A stretch of DNA of 54,118 nt from JBGAPI01 sp044221335 (GCA_044221335.1 JBGAPI010000037.1:1-54118); one strand, 5' to 3'; counted from the first letter of the stretch, positions 1 to 8,902 are shown. Numbers and translations are program-made. Notes: generated from the sequence alone by a model not told the origin.

Positions 1-284
1 GCGTTGTTGACCAGCACGTCGAGTCGGTCGTGGCGCAGCAGGAAGTCCGCCGCGACGCGGCGGACCTCGGACCACGCCGACAGGTCGCCGACCAGCGCCT
101 TGACGGCGTCGCTGCCGGTCGCCGCGCGGATCGTCGCCACCGCCGCCGCCGCGCGTTCGGCGCTGCGCCCGACGATCACCAGCTCGGCACCCTGGCGTGC
201 GAGCTCGCGCGCAGTGACGAGGCCGATGCCGGAGGTCGCGCCGGTGACCAGCGCGACCCGGCCGGACAGCGCGCCGAGGTTCAC
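1..284 (-). CDS. Short-chain dehydrogenase/reductase, N-terminal part only
   Basis: The first 94 codons of a classical NAD(P)-dependent SDR oxidoreductase; the rest lies beyond the left edge. The cofactor-binding glycine motif TGATSGIG is near residues 14-21, the DL adenine-ring motif (GDLS) follows, and the fragment ends at VNNA, the conserved NNAG of strand beta-4. The catalytic Tyr-x-x-x-Lys region is not in the window, so substrate cannot be inferred. The start is GTG at 284-282. It overlaps the TGA stop of the tricorn-like protease as GTGA, so the two are probably translationally coupled and co-transcribed. Family assignment is firm; the specific reaction is unknown. Confidence 0.85.
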   Translation of the reverse strand, partial: MNLGALSGRVALVTGATSGIGLVTARELARQGAELVIVGRSAERAAAAVATIRAATGSDAVKALVGDLSAWSEVRRVAADFLLRHDRLDVLVNN

Positions 285-3200
285 TGACCGCCGAACTGGC
301 TGGGTGCCGGCGGCGCGACCGGCTTCCTCGGCGGGTTCTTGGCGAGCTCGTCGAGCAGCATCGCCACGGCCTTCTCGATGCTGGGATCGTGCCCGGCGGC
401 GATCAGCTCCGGACGGTCGATGACTTCGACGTCGGGGGCGACGCCCTCGTTTTCGACGGCCCACTGCCCGTCGGTGCTCATGAAGCGGAAGCTCGGCGTC
501 AGGATCGAGCCGCCGTCGGCCAGCGGCGGATTGCCGGACAGGCCGATGAGGCCACCCCAGGTCCGGGTGCCGATCACCGGTCCCAGCTTCAGCTTCTTGA
601 AGTAGTACGGGAAGGCATCGCCGCCGGAGCTGGAATAGCCGTTGATCAGCATCGCCTTCGGCCCGACATGCGACAGCGCCGGCGTCGCCTGCGGGTCGAG
701 GCCGCGGCGCTTCCAGTAGTTGAGCGGCTGGCGCGCGACCAGCTCGATCATCCGGTCGGGGATGAAGCCGCCGCCGTTGTAGCGGTCGTCGATCAGCAGT
801 GCGTCCTTGTGGTCGAATGCCGCGAAGCCCTTCGCCAGCTCGCGATTGCCCTCGATGGCCGTGTTCGGCACGTGGATGTAGCCGATCCGGCCGCCGGAGA
901 GGCGGTCGACCAGCGCGCGACGGCTCTCGACCCAGTCGCGGTAGCGCAGGAAGCGCTCCGAGGTCTGGGTACGGACGCGCACCATGCGCGCACCTTCGGC
1001 CTTCGCCGTGCCGTTGACGGTCAGCTCGACCACGCGGTCGGCCTTGCCCTCGAGCAGCTGGTAGAAGTTCTTCACGCTGCGCGCGTCGACGCCGTCGATC
1101 GCGATCACGAACTCGCCCTCGCGCACGTCGACGCCGGGCTCGGTCAGCGGCGAGCGGGTGTTCGACTCCCAGTTCTCGCCCGCGAAGATGCGGCCGATCT
1201 TCCAGTAGCCGCTGGGATCCGCGGCGATCTCGGCGCCGAGGAAGCCGCCGGGCTTGCGCTGCACCGGCGAGCCGTTGGGCCCGCGGTCGACGTAGACGTG
1301 GCCGGCGTTGACCTCGCCGGCGATCTCGCCGAACACGTAGTCGAGTTCGCCGCGGGTGGTGACGGCGTCGACCAGCGGCTGGTAGGCGCTGCGCACCCGG
1401 TTCCAGCGCTCGATGCCGCCGTGCACGCCTTCGTCGTAGAACCAGTCGCGCAGGATCCGCCAGGCATCGACGTATTCCTGCTGCCACTCCTGCTTCGGAT
1501 CGACGCGGACCTCGAGGTGGGCGAGGTTGAGCTTGTGCTTGGACGGATCGACCCCGGCCTTGGCGTCGACGATCGCGTAGTCGCGGCCCTGCTGGACGAG
1601 CAGCTTCTTGCCGTCGTCGGACAAGGCGTAGCCGCTGACGCCGGAGGCGACCTCCTCGGACTTGTCGCCCTCGATCTCGAGGAAGCGCAGGCTCTGCCCG
1701 CCGCCACCCTGCTGCGCGAAGAACACGCCGGAGTCGTTGGCGGCCAGCGCCTGGTAGTCGCCGGCCTTCTCGCCCAGCGCGACCACGCGCGACTCGAAGC
1801 CGGCCGTGTCGATGGCGGTCGACTTGCCCCGGCCCTCGGACGAGGATTTCTTGCCGTCCTTGCCCGCCGCGCCGTCGTCGACGTTGACCTCGTCGCTCTT
1901 CGGCCGGTTGACCGCCGGGCCGTCGGCCGCAAGCGTCGCGGCATAGATCCGGGTGGCGCCGGTGTAGAGATAGTTCTCCTCGTAGACGCTGCGGGTGAGG
2001 TTGTAGCTGCGCTTCGACAGGAAGTAGAGGTAGCGGCCCTTCGGATCGAAGGCCGGCGAGAAGTCGATCGTGCGGCCGCTGGTCAGCGCCGTGGCCTTCT
2101 GCGCCGTGGTGTCGTAGACCCAGAGCGCGGACTGGTGGTTGTCGCCGTTCTTCGTGTACACGAGATAGCGGCCGTCCGGCGACCAGGTGTATTCGCTGAT
2201 GTCCTCGTTGCGGCTGCGATCGACATCCACGGTGTTGCCGCTGGCGACGTCGACATAGCGCAACCGCACCTTCTTGTCCGCATAGGCGAGCTTCTTGCCG
2301 TCCGGCGACCAGACCGGCGGGAAGCGCCAGACGTCGCCGTCCCGGGTGAGGCGACGCGGCTCACCCTTGCCGTCGGCTGCGCGCAGGTAGATCTCGTACT
2401 CGCCGCTGGCGTCCGACAGGTAGGCGATCTGGCGACCGTCCGGCGACCACGACACGCTGATCTCGCGCGCGGTCGGCGTGCGCGAGAGGTTGCGCGGCTC
2501 GCCTTCCTTGGCCGGCACGGTGAAGATCTCGCCGCGCGCGCCGAACACCGCGCGTTCGCCGTGCGGCGACAGCGCGAAGGACTCGACGTCGGCGGCGACG
2601 TTGCGGATCGTCGGCAGGGTGTCGCGATGGTCGTCGGCGATCCGCACCGGCACCTTCACGGCCGACGTGGCGCCGACGTCGTAGCGCCACAGCCAGCCGG
2701 CCTGCTCGAACACGACGGCGTCGGGGCCGGCACTCGCCCACAGCACGTCGAGGTCGTCGAAGTTCGTGACCGGGGTCGGTGCGGCGCCCTTCGCGGCATT
2801 GGCGGGCAGCTTGTAGAGATTCAGGTGCTGGCCGCGGTCGGAGGTGAAGTAGATGTCGTTGCCGATCCACAGCGGCTGCTGGTCGGTGCCGGCGAAGTCG
2901 GTCAGCTGGCGCGTGGCGTGATGGGCGAGGTCGTAGACCCAGACGTCCTGCGCGCGCCCGCCGCGGTAGCGCTTCCAGGTACGGTTCTCGCGGTCGATCG
3001 GGGTATAGACCAGCGACTGCCCGTCCGGCGAGAACATGCCGCCACCGCCCTCGGGGATCTCCAGCGGCTGCTCCATCCCGCCGGCGACCGGCACCAGGAA
3101 GTAGCGTCCGCCGCGTTCGTCGTAGGGCACGCGGTTGGCGCGGACGAGCACGTTCTTGCCGTCCGGCGTCCAGTCCAGCACGCGGTAGTCGGTGCCACCG

Positions 3201-3544
3201 CGCGGCGGCATCGGGCCGACGTCGGAATACCAGGTCAGCTGGCGCGGCGTGCCGCCCGCGGCCGGCATCACCCACACCTGGCGGGTGCCGCTGTACTCGG
3301 CCGAGAACGCGATCCACTGGCCGTCGGGCGAGAACTTCGGATAGAGCTCGTCACCGATGTCGCTGGTGAGTCGCGTCGCCTCGCCGCCGTCGCGACCGAC
3401 GGTGTAGATGTCGCCGCCGTGGACGAAGGCGATGCGATCCCGCGCGATATCGGGAAAGCGCAACAGTCGCGCCTCGTCGGACGCGTGGGCGGTCGACGCC
3501 TGGGAAACGGCGAGGGCGAGAAGAGTCGGCAGAACGAAGCGCAT
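281..3544 (-). CDS. Secreted tricorn-like protease (S41 family, beta-propellers + PDZ + protease)
   Basis: A 1087-residue exported serine protease of the tricorn type, probably degrading peptides in the periplasm or outside the cell. It begins with a signal peptide cut after about AHA-S (residue 22). Repeated WD40/PD40-type blades follow, with motifs such as FSPDGQWIAF, WSPDGRQIAY and WSPDGKKLAY, filling roughly residues 25-540. After a lysine/serine-rich linker comes the tricorn core region, a PDZ domain (about 800-870) and the S41 catalytic domain. Likely active-site elements are GEVNAGH (His near 745), YSSSGGD (Ser near 970) and VENEGVAPD (Glu near 1031), close to the numbering of archaeal tricorn. 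Length matches the family. It is the first gene of a pair with the overlapping SDR. Confidence 0.92.
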   Translation of the reverse strand: MRFVLPTLLALAVSQASTAHASDEARLLRFPDIARDRIAFVHGGDIYTVGRDGGEATRLTSDIGDELYPKFSPDGQWIAFSAEYSGTRQVWVMPAAGGTPRQLTWYSDVGPMPPRGGTDYRVLDWTPDGKNVLVRANRVPYDERGGRYFLVPVAGGMEQPLEIPEGGGGMFSPDGQSLVYTPIDRENRTWKRYRGGRAQDVWVYDLAHHATRQLTDFAGTDQQPLWIGNDIYFTSDRGQHLNLYKLPANAAKGAAPTPVTNFDDLDVLWASAGPDAVVFEQAGWLWRYDVGATSAVKVPVRIADDHRDTLPTIRNVAADVESFALSPHGERAVFGARGEIFTVPAKEGEPRNLSRTPTAREISVSWSPDGRQIAYLSDASGEYEIYLRAADGKGEPRRLTRDGDVWRFPPVWSPDGKKLAYADKKVRLRYVDVASGNTVDVDRSRNEDISEYTWSPDGRYLVYTKNGDNHQSALWVYDTTAQKATALTSGRTIDFSPAFDPKGRYLYFLSKRSYNLTRSVYEENYLYTGATRIYAATLAADGPAVNRPKSDEVNVDDGAAGKDGKKSSSEGRGKSTAIDTAGFESRVVALGEKAGDYQALAANDSGVFFAQQGGGGQSLRFLEIEGDKSEEVASGVSGYALSDDGKKLLVQQGRDYAIVDAKAGVDPSKHKLNLAHLEVRVDPKQEWQQEYVDAWRILRDWFYDEGVHGGIERWNRVRSAYQPLVDAVTTRGELDYVFGEIAGEVNAGHVYVDRGPNGSPVQRKPGGFLGAEIAADPSGYWKIGRIFAGENWESNTRSPLTEPGVDVREGEFVIAIDGVDARSVKNFYQLLEGKADRVVELTVNGTAKAEGARMVRVRTQTSERFLRYRDWVESRRALVDRLSGGRIGYIHVPNTAIEGNRELAKGFAAFDHKDALLIDDRYNGGGFIPDRMIELVARQPLNYWKRRGLDPQATPALSHVGPKAMLINGYSSSGGDAFPYYFKKLKLGPVIGTRTWGGLIGLSGNPPLADGGSILTPSFRFMSTDGQWAVENEGVAPDVEVIDRPELIAAGHDPSIEKAVAMLLDELAKNPPRKPVAPPAPSQFGGQ

Positions 3545-3672
3545 GGCGGTTCCGGGGCGTCGGGGAAGCGCCCGATTCTAGGTGCCGTGGCGCGCCCTGC
3601 CGTATGCCGGTTGGCAGGGGGCGGCGTGTGGCACAGACGCGCCGCTTGCTCGTGCCTTACGATGATCGACGC

Positions 3673-3762
3673 GAGGGCCCAGGGCCCAGAACAGCAGGAA
3701 CAGGCGGACGGCACCGCATCGTCGACAACCTGCTCTTCTGGGCCCTGTGCCCTGGGCCCTCC
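3673..3762. repeat. Imperfect inverted repeat built on GGGCCCAGGGCCCAG
   Basis: The left arm (3673-3698) and right arm (3729-3762) are near-perfect inverted copies of a GGGCCCAGGGCCCAGAA(C/G)AGCAGG-like sequence around a 30-base centre. The right arm has a few extra bases (GGGCCCTGTGCCCTGGGCCC). The element ends about 30 bases before the ABC exporter start, so it could form a large cruciform or mRNA hairpin in the leader. It is not followed by a T-run. Origin as a REP-type element is possible; no RAYT transposase is visible in the window. Confidence 0.65.
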
Positions 3763-3792
3763 TTCAAACGAACCGACCAGGCGGTCCTGCAC

Positions 3793-4533
3793 ATGATCGA
3801 AGTATCGTCCCTCACGAAGCGCTACGAGAACCTGACCGCCGTCGCCGACCTCGGCTTTTCCGTCCGGGCCGGCGAGATCATGGGCCTGGTCGGCCCGAAC
3901 GGCGCCGGCAAGACGACCACGCTGCGCTGCCTTGCGGGGATCATCCCGGCGACCAGCGGCACCGTCGCGATCGGCGGCGTCGACATCGTGGCCGATCCGG
4001 TGGCGGCCAAGCGCCAGCTCGCCTTCATCCCCGACGAGCCCCGCCTGTTCGAGTACCTGTCGGTCGGCCAGCACCTCAACTTCATGGCGCGTCTGTATGG
4101 CGTATCCGACTGGCAGGAGCGCAGCGACGCGCTGCTGGACCAGCTGGAAATGCTCGACAAGAAGCTCCTGCTGCCCGCGGAGCTGTCGCGCGGAATGAAG
4201 CAGAAGCTCGCGATCGCCTGCGGCCTCCTACACCAGCCGCGCGCGGTGGTCTTCGACGAGCCGTTGACCGGACTCGACCCCGGCGGCATCCGCAAGATGA
4301 AGACGGTGATGCGCAAGCTCGCCGCCGACGGGGCGGCGATCATCCTGTCCTCGCACCTGCTGTCGCTGCTGGAGGAGGTCTGCACCCACCTTCTCATCCT
4401 GAAGGATGGCCGCAAGATCGCCGACGGCAGCGTGGCCGAGATCGAGCAGCGCTTCTCCGACGGCACCGAGTCCTCGCTGGAGGACGTGTTCTTCCGCGCC
4501 ACCGGCGACGTCGAGGAAACGGCTTCGAGATGA
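3793..4533 (+). CDS. ABC transporter ATP-binding protein
   Basis: The 246-residue nucleotide-binding subunit of an ABC-type exporter. It has Walker A (GPNGAGKTT, about residue 35), a Q-loop region, an ABC signature in the variant form LSRGMKQKL, Walker B with catalytic Glu (AVVFDEPLTGLDP), and the H-loop in LSSHLL. The ATG at 3793 was chosen because family homology begins at MIEVSSLTKRYENL; the upstream open frame runs through the inverted repeat and is not protein-like. The stop overlaps the start of the permease as ATGA, so the two form one transport system. DRR/CcmA-type exporters of this kind move drugs, lipids or peptides; the substrate is not determinable here. Confidence 0.93.
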   Translation: MIEVSSLTKRYENLTAVADLGFSVRAGEIMGLVGPNGAGKTTTLRCLAGIIPATSGTVAIGGVDIVADPVAAKRQLAFIPDEPRLFEYLSVGQHLNFMARLYGVSDWQERSDALLDQLEMLDKKLLLPAELSRGMKQKLAIACGLLHQPRAVVFDEPLTGLDPGGIRKMKTVMRKLAADGAAIILSSHLLSLLEEVCTHLLILKDGRKIADGSVAEIEQRFSDGTESSLEDVFFRATGDVEETASR

Positions 4534-6314
4534 GCGACTTCCGCCGCGTGCTGTCGGCCCTGCTCTACCTGCAGGGCCAGTCGATCCGCAACGTCGTGGT
4601 CAGCCGGCTGAAGCGCCTGAAGAATCCGCGCTATCTGCTCGGCGCGCTGGTCGGCGTCGGCTACATCTATTTCGCGATCTTCCGCAACACCGCGTTCCGG
4701 TCGTCCAAGGTGCCGAAAGACCTGCCGGCGGTGCTCGGCGATGTCGACTTCACCGACGTGTGGTGGTCGCTCTCCGCGATGCTGCTGGCGGGGGTCGTGA
4801 CCGTCGGCTGGCTGCTGCCGGGCAGTCGCGCCGTGCTGCAGTTCACCGAGGCCGAGTGCGCCTTCCTGTTCCCGGCGCCGGTGACCCGGCGCCTGCTGAT
4901 CCACTACAAGCTGCTGCGCTCGCAACTGGCGCTGATGATCTCCGCGCTGATTTTCGCGCTGATCTTCCGTCGGGGTGCCGATGCGGTCGGGGGCTGGCAT
5001 TACGCGGTTGGCTGGTGGCTGATGCTGGTGAATCTCAACCTGCATTTCACCGGTGCCTCGTTCACGGCCGAGCGGCTGGCCGGGATCGGCGTCGGCGTGC
5101 GGCTTCGCCGCTGGCTCGTCGGGCTCGGAGCGGTCGCCCTGGTCGGCGGAATGGTCTGGTGGATCCGGGATCACACCGAGCTGCCGAACGCCGCCGATGT
5201 CGCCGGCTTCCGCGAGATGGTCGCCTACCTCCACCGAGTACTGGCGCAACCGCCACTGGGCTGGCTGCTGGTTCCGTTCAAGTGGGCGCTGGGGCCGATG
5301 TTCGCGAAGGGGGACGGCGCGTTCGTACTGGCGCTGCTGCCGGCGCTCGGCCTGATCGTCGTCCAGTACCTGTGGGTGCTTCATTCCGATGCCGCCTTCG
5401 AGGAGGCGTCGATCGATGCCTCGCGCCGGCTGGCGGAACGGGTGGCGGCGATCCGCGGCGGCAAGTCGGCGTTCTACCGCCCCCCGACCGGTCTGCGCAG
5501 CGAGCCGTTCCGGCTGGCTGCGGGCGGCCCCGCGGCGTTCGCATTCCTGTGGAAGAGCCTGATCGGCATGGGCAACTTCTACCGCCTGCGCACCTGGCTG
5601 ATCGCCTGTGCCGTGCTGCTCGCGGCCGGAGCCTGGCTGCGTAGCGACCCCGCCCGGCACAAGCTGCTGGAAATCATGTCGATGATGGCGCTGCCGCTCA
5701 ACATCGGCCTCCTGATCGGCGGGCCGATCATGCTGCTGCAGCAGCTCGTCGCGATGCTGCGCCAGCTCGATCTCCTGAAGGCCGCGCCGGTCAGCGGGCG
5801 CCAGATCATGCTGGGCGAGATGGCCGCGCTGCTGCTGGTGCTGAGCTTCGCGCAGTGGCTGATCTGCGTGCTGTTCGCGCAGTTCATGGTGTTGAAGCTG
5901 TCCGACTTCGGCATCGGCCCGGCGCAGTGGTTCGGCATCGCGGTGGCCCTGCTGGTCGTGGTGCCGCTGCTGATGGGATTGCTGCTCTGCGTTCCGGTCG
6001 CCGGCCTCATGTGGTTCCCCGCCTGGGCGCAGAGCTTCGGCAATCGCGGCGGCGGCATCGACATGCTCGGCCAGCGCCTGCTGTTCATGATCGGCTACCT
6101 GCTGGTCATGCTGCTCGCCGTGCTCCCGGCGACACTGCTCGCCGGAATCGTCGCCTGGCTGTCCTGGCTGTTCATCGGCCCGAACACGGCCGCTGTTCTC
6201 GGCGTGACCGTGCTCGCCGGCGTGCTCCTGATCGAATTCGTCGGGGCGGTGCAGATGCTGGGAGACCGGCTGGAACGGTTCGACATCGCCGGCGAGGGAA
6301 TCCGGATCGGCTGA
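4530..6314 (+). CDS. ABC exporter permease, large membrane protein
   Basis: A 594-residue integral membrane protein, the partner of the preceding ATPase by ATGA overlap. Many hydrophobic spans are visible, for example around FALIFRRGADAVG, LLIGGPIMLLQQLV, WFGIAVALLVVVPLLMGLLL and the C-terminal AAVLGVTVLAGVLLIEFVG region. An arginine-rich cytoplasmic N-terminus (residues 1-40) and a cytoplasmic loop near residues 290-340 separate the blocks. It lacks a nucleotide-binding domain. It resembles the large bacterial permeases annotated as putative ABC exporters. I cannot name a substrate. Confidence 0.85.
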   Translation: MSDFRRVLSALLYLQGQSIRNVVVSRLKRLKNPRYLLGALVGVGYIYFAIFRNTAFRSSKVPKDLPAVLGDVDFTDVWWSLSAMLLAGVVTVGWLLPGSRAVLQFTEAECAFLFPAPVTRRLLIHYKLLRSQLALMISALIFALIFRRGADAVGGWHYAVGWWLMLVNLNLHFTGASFTAERLAGIGVGVRLRRWLVGLGAVALVGGMVWWIRDHTELPNAADVAGFREMVAYLHRVLAQPPLGWLLVPFKWALGPMFAKGDGAFVLALLPALGLIVVQYLWVLHSDAAFEEASIDASRRLAERVAAIRGGKSAFYRPPTGLRSEPFRLAAGGPAAFAFLWKSLIGMGNFYRLRTWLIACAVLLAAGAWLRSDPARHKLLEIMSMMALPLNIGLLIGGPIMLLQQLVAMLRQLDLLKAAPVSGRQIMLGEMAALLLVLSFAQWLICVLFAQFMVLKLSDFGIGPAQWFGIAVALLVVVPLLMGLLLCVPVAGLMWFPAWAQSFGNRGGGIDMLGQRLLFMIGYLLVMLLAVLPATLLAGIVAWLSWLFIGPNTAAVLGVTVLAGVLLIEFVGAVQMLGDRLERFDIAGEGIRIG

Positions 6315-6402
6315 TGGGGTGAACGCCCGTCCGACGGGGCTCGGCCGGATGCCATCGGTCCGTCCGATGGCCTCGCACGGCGGAGTCCTGCAGTCGCGGG
6401 GA

Positions 6403-6756
6403 CTAGCTTCCCCGATACGTCGAGTACGCCCACGGCGAGACCAGCAGCGGCACGTGGTAGTGCGCGGCGGTGTCTGCAATGCCGAAGCGCAGCGTCACGA
6501 CGTCGACGAAACGCGGCGACGGCAGGGGGATGCCGAGCGCGGCGAAATAGTCGCCGGCAGCGAAGTCGAGCTCGTAGCGGCCGGCCCGGAACGCGTCACC
6601 GACAAGCAGCGGCGCGTCGCAGCGGCCGTCGGCGTTGCTGGTCGTGGCGACCAGCAGCTCGCGGGTGCCACCGTCGACCCGGTAGAGCGAGATCGCGATC
6701 CCGGCGCCGGGGCGGCCGTGGGCGGTGTCGAGGATGTGGGTCGTGAGTCTGCCCAT
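6403..6756 (-). CDS. uraH: 5-hydroxyisourate hydrolase (transthyretin-like)
   Basis: A 117-residue transthyretin-fold enzyme that hydrolyses 5-hydroxyisourate to OHCU in urate degradation. The N-terminal signature LTTHILDTAHGRPG and the C-terminal tetrapeptide YRGS, which distinguishes the hydrolase from transthyretin, are both intact. Active-site His (THILD), Arg (about 43) and the terminal Tyr-Arg-Gly-Ser are present. The start MGRLTTHILD fits family length. No other urate-pathway gene is next to it, so it stands alone here. Confidence 0.93.
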   Translation of the reverse strand: MGRLTTHILDTAHGRPGAGIAISLYRVDGGTRELLVATTSNADGRCDAPLLVGDAFRAGRYELDFAAGDYFAALGIPLPSPRFVDVVTLRFGIADTAAHYHVPLLVSPWAYSTYRGS

Positions 6757-6921
6757 GGGCGGAAGCGTCGTGGCGGAGGGGGCGGAACGTGAAGCGGATT
6801 GAACCCGGGTCCCGTCGTCGTGAGCGCCTCGACGCCCGGTGGCGCCGCCGCGTCGATCACGTCGCGGGGGGAGCGGCGGCACCGGAGTGCTTCGCCGAGC
6901 TCCCGCCGAGGGGATTCGCGC

Positions 6922-6973
6922 GCGCGGGGAGGAGTCGCCGTGGCTGCGCGCGGGGAGGAGTCGCCGTGGCTGC
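6922..6973. repeat. Two tandem copies of a 26-bp unit
   Basis: The unit beginning GCGCGGGGAGGAGTCGCCG occurs at 6922-6947 and again, identical, at 6948-6973. It lies in the gap between the lipoprotein gene and uraH (6757-7022), just beyond the lipoprotein gene's hairpin. No coding or known regulatory role is apparent. Confidence 0.75.
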
Positions 6974-6983
6974 GCTCGGGAAG

Positions 6984-7007
6984 GGGCGAGGGCGTGCGCC
7001 CTCGCCC
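6984..7007 (-). terminator. Strong GC hairpin downstream of the lipoprotein gene
   Basis: A perfect inverted repeat, GGGCGAGGGC / GCCCTCGCCC around a 4-base loop, sits 15 bases past the stop of the 7023-7865 gene. No T-run follows on either strand, so it is a terminator-like or 3'-end stabilising hairpin, not a canonical intrinsic terminator. Confidence 0.5.
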
Positions 7008-7022
7008 GGGTCGCGCCGGCGA

Positions 7023-7865
7023 TCAGGCGCCGGCTTGCGCCGATGCCAGCGACCGCGCCTCGCGCGCCCGCCGGACCAGCTCGTCGATGACCTTGTCCGA
7101 GATCTCCGCGGCCTTGCCGTCCTTCTCGCGCAGCAGGACCTTGCCGTCCGCGCCCCAGCCCACGATCGTCTTGCTGGCGGCGTCGTGCGCGACGACCCAC
7201 AGCTTGCCGTCCTCGCCGAACGCGTAGCGGTAGGACTCCTTGCTGCCGTCCGGATTGTTGACCTGTTCGCGGACCATCCGCACGTTGTCCTTGTCGGCGA
7301 AGGCGTCCCAGCCGATCGAGATCTCCTTGCCTTCCGGCCCGACGATGCGACCGCCGGTGAAGCGCTTGAAGCCGCCGATGCGGGCTTCGAAATCCGCGAA
7401 GTCGTTCTTCAGCTTTCCGGCCGGATCGGAAGCGGTCCGGACCAGCGCCTTGACCAGGACCAGCTTCAGGTCCGGCAGCACCTTGCCGCCGTTCAGCGCC
7501 CGGATCCGCGCCATGGCGACGTAGCCGACCTGGCCATCGACCATCACGTTGCCGTCGAGCTGGTAGGTGCGCACCGGGTCGATCTTGGCGCGCGGGAAGT
7601 CCAGCGTGAACTGCGCCGGCAGGCCGGTGATCTGGATGTTCGCCTCGGCGATCTTTTCCGGCTCGCCGTCGACCCGCGTGGTGTCGAGCAGGCGCAACTG
7701 CAGGGTGGAGCCCGCCGACAGAGCGGTCGGACTGTCGACCAGGGCAGTGCCCGCCAGCTGGTCGGGGTTCACCGGCTTGCCGTTGCTGCCGGTCTTGCCG
7801 CCACTGGGGCAGCCCGTCAGGGCCAGGACGGCGACGAACATCGCCAGGGTGTTCAAGATGCGCAT
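7023..7865 (-). CDS. YbaY-like lipoprotein with C-terminal unknown domain
   Basis: A 280-residue lipoprotein. The signal ends in LALTGC with the lipobox Cys at about residue 19, so it should be lipid-anchored in the envelope. Residues 38-150 resemble the YbaY/YscW lipoprotein fold: DSPTALSAGSTLQLRLLD, then PAQFTLDFPRAKIDP, and KLVLVKALVRTA. The remainder (150-280), with repeated short strands such as RYAFGEDGKLWVVAHD, is not recognised. The start was set by an AGGAG ribosome binding site at 7872-7876, six bases before ATG 7865; an in-frame ATG 15 bases upstream would overlap that site. Confidence 0.75.
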   Translation of the reverse strand: MRILNTLAMFVAVLALTGCPSGGKTGSNGKPVNPDQLAGTALVDSPTALSAGSTLQLRLLDTTRVDGEPEKIAEANIQITGLPAQFTLDFPRAKIDPVRTYQLDGNVMVDGQVGYVAMARIRALNGGKVLPDLKLVLVKALVRTASDPAGKLKNDFADFEARIGGFKRFTGGRIVGPEGKEISIGWDAFADKDNVRMVREQVNNPDGSKESYRYAFGEDGKLWVVAHDAASKTIVGWGADGKVLLREKDGKAAEISDKVIDELVRRAREARSLASAQAGA

Positions 7866-7871
7866 AGCGAG

Positions 7872-7876
7872 CTCCT
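7872..7876 (-). promoter_or_regulatory. Ribosome binding site deciding the lipoprotein start
   Basis: AGGAG on the minus strand, spaced 6 bases from ATG at 7865. It supports MRILNT... over the longer MQELAMRILNT... start. Confidence 0.7.
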
Positions 7877-8008
7877 GCATACGTTCCGGTTCACGCCCCG
7901 GGCAGTGGGCTCCCGGCGGACGATTCATGACACGACGATACCCGAGAGAGGGGCAAATCGCATCCGCGCGCCGGCGCGGGCGGCGTCCGTCGCGCCGCCG
8001 AGGCGGGG

Positions 8009-8902
8009 TCAGTCCGGCCGCAGGAAACACACCCGGTTGCGGCCGGAGGCCTTGGCGCGCAGCAGTTCGGCGTCGGCCGCGTGGAGCAGGTCCGAGGCGG
8101 TCTGGCGCTTCGGGTCGAAGGCGGCGACTCCGAGACTGGCGCTGATCCTGACGTCCGTGCCCTCGACCAGGGCGCGGGTGCCGGCGACCGCCCGCCGCAT
8201 CGCCTCGGCGCGCTCGACGGCGCCGCTCAGTGCGGTCTGCGGATGGATCACCGCGAATTCCTCGCCGCCGAGGCGACCGGCGACCTCGCCGACGGCGAGT
8301 TCGCGCGCCACGGCGGCGGCGGCGGCGCGCAGCACCTCGTCGCCGGCCGGGTGGCCGTGGCGGTCGTTGATCGACTTGAAGTGGTCGAGGTCGATCAGGG
8401 TCAGGCACAACGGCGATGCCGTGGCCTGGGCGTCGATCACCGCACTCTCCAGCAGCTCGCGGAACTTGCGCCGGTTGAGCAGCCCGGTGAGGCTGTCGAC
8501 AGTGGCCAGCTGGTAGAGCGCGTCGTGGTAGCGCGCCTCGTGGGAATCCCGCCGCACCAGCTTCATCACCACCTCGCCGACAGTGACGAGGTCGCCGTCG
8601 GACAGCTCCGCCTCGCCGATCCCGCGGCCGTCGACCAGGGTCTGGTTGGTGGAGCCGAGGTCCCGGACGAAATAGCGCTCGCCCTCACGCCAAACCGTGC
8701 AGTGCTGACGCGAGACGCTCTTGTGCTCGATCTGCACGTCGGCGCTGGAGGAGCGGCCGATCACGGTGGGAATGTCGGCAAGGTCGATGCGCTGGCCCAG
8801 CGCCGGGCCGCTGATGACCACCAGGCTGGCGCCGTCGCCATGGCGCGAAGCGCGCGAGTGGCGCACGCGCTGGGTGGTGTTGTTGTCGACGTCGTCGGTC
8901 AT
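8009..8902 (-). CDS. FHA-domain diguanylate cyclase (GGDEF)
   Basis: A 297-residue cytoplasmic enzyme predicted to make cyclic di-GMP. Residues about 25-115 form an FHA phosphothreonine-binding domain with the full signature: GRSSSAD, SVSRQH, and GSTNQTLVDG. A GGDEF domain follows (about 135-297) with DHFKSINDRHGHPAGD and the active-site loop RLGGEEF, so it should be catalytic. The RxxD inhibitory site normally five residues before GGEEF is absent, implying no product inhibition by that route. FHA suggests control by a Ser/Thr kinase or protein partner. Start MTDDVDN was preferred; an upstream in-frame start would add about 21 atypical residues. Confidence 0.92.
   Translation of the reverse strand: MTDDVDNNTTQRVRHSRASRHGDGASLVVISGPALGQRIDLADIPTVIGRSSSADVQIEHKSVSRQHCTVWREGERYFVRDLGSTNQTLVDGRGIGEAELSDGDLVTVGEVVMKLVRRDSHEARYHDALYQLATVDSLTGLLNRRKFRELLESAVIDAQATASPLCLTLIDLDHFKSINDRHGHPAGDEVLRAAAAAVARELAVGEVAGRLGGEEFAVIHPQTALSGAVERAEAMRRAVAGTRALVEGTDVRISASLGVAAFDPKRQTASDLLHAADAELLRAKASGRNRVCFLRPD

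Noticed and set aside
389..3796. A 1135-codon open frame antisense to the tricorn-like gene
   Set aside because: Composition is that of a shadow frame (Arg/Ala/Val/Asp-rich, no domains); the minus-strand frame has signal peptide, propeller and protease motifs.
6922..6973. Possible CRISPR array
   Set aside because: Only two contiguous identical units with no spacers; a simple tandem duplication.
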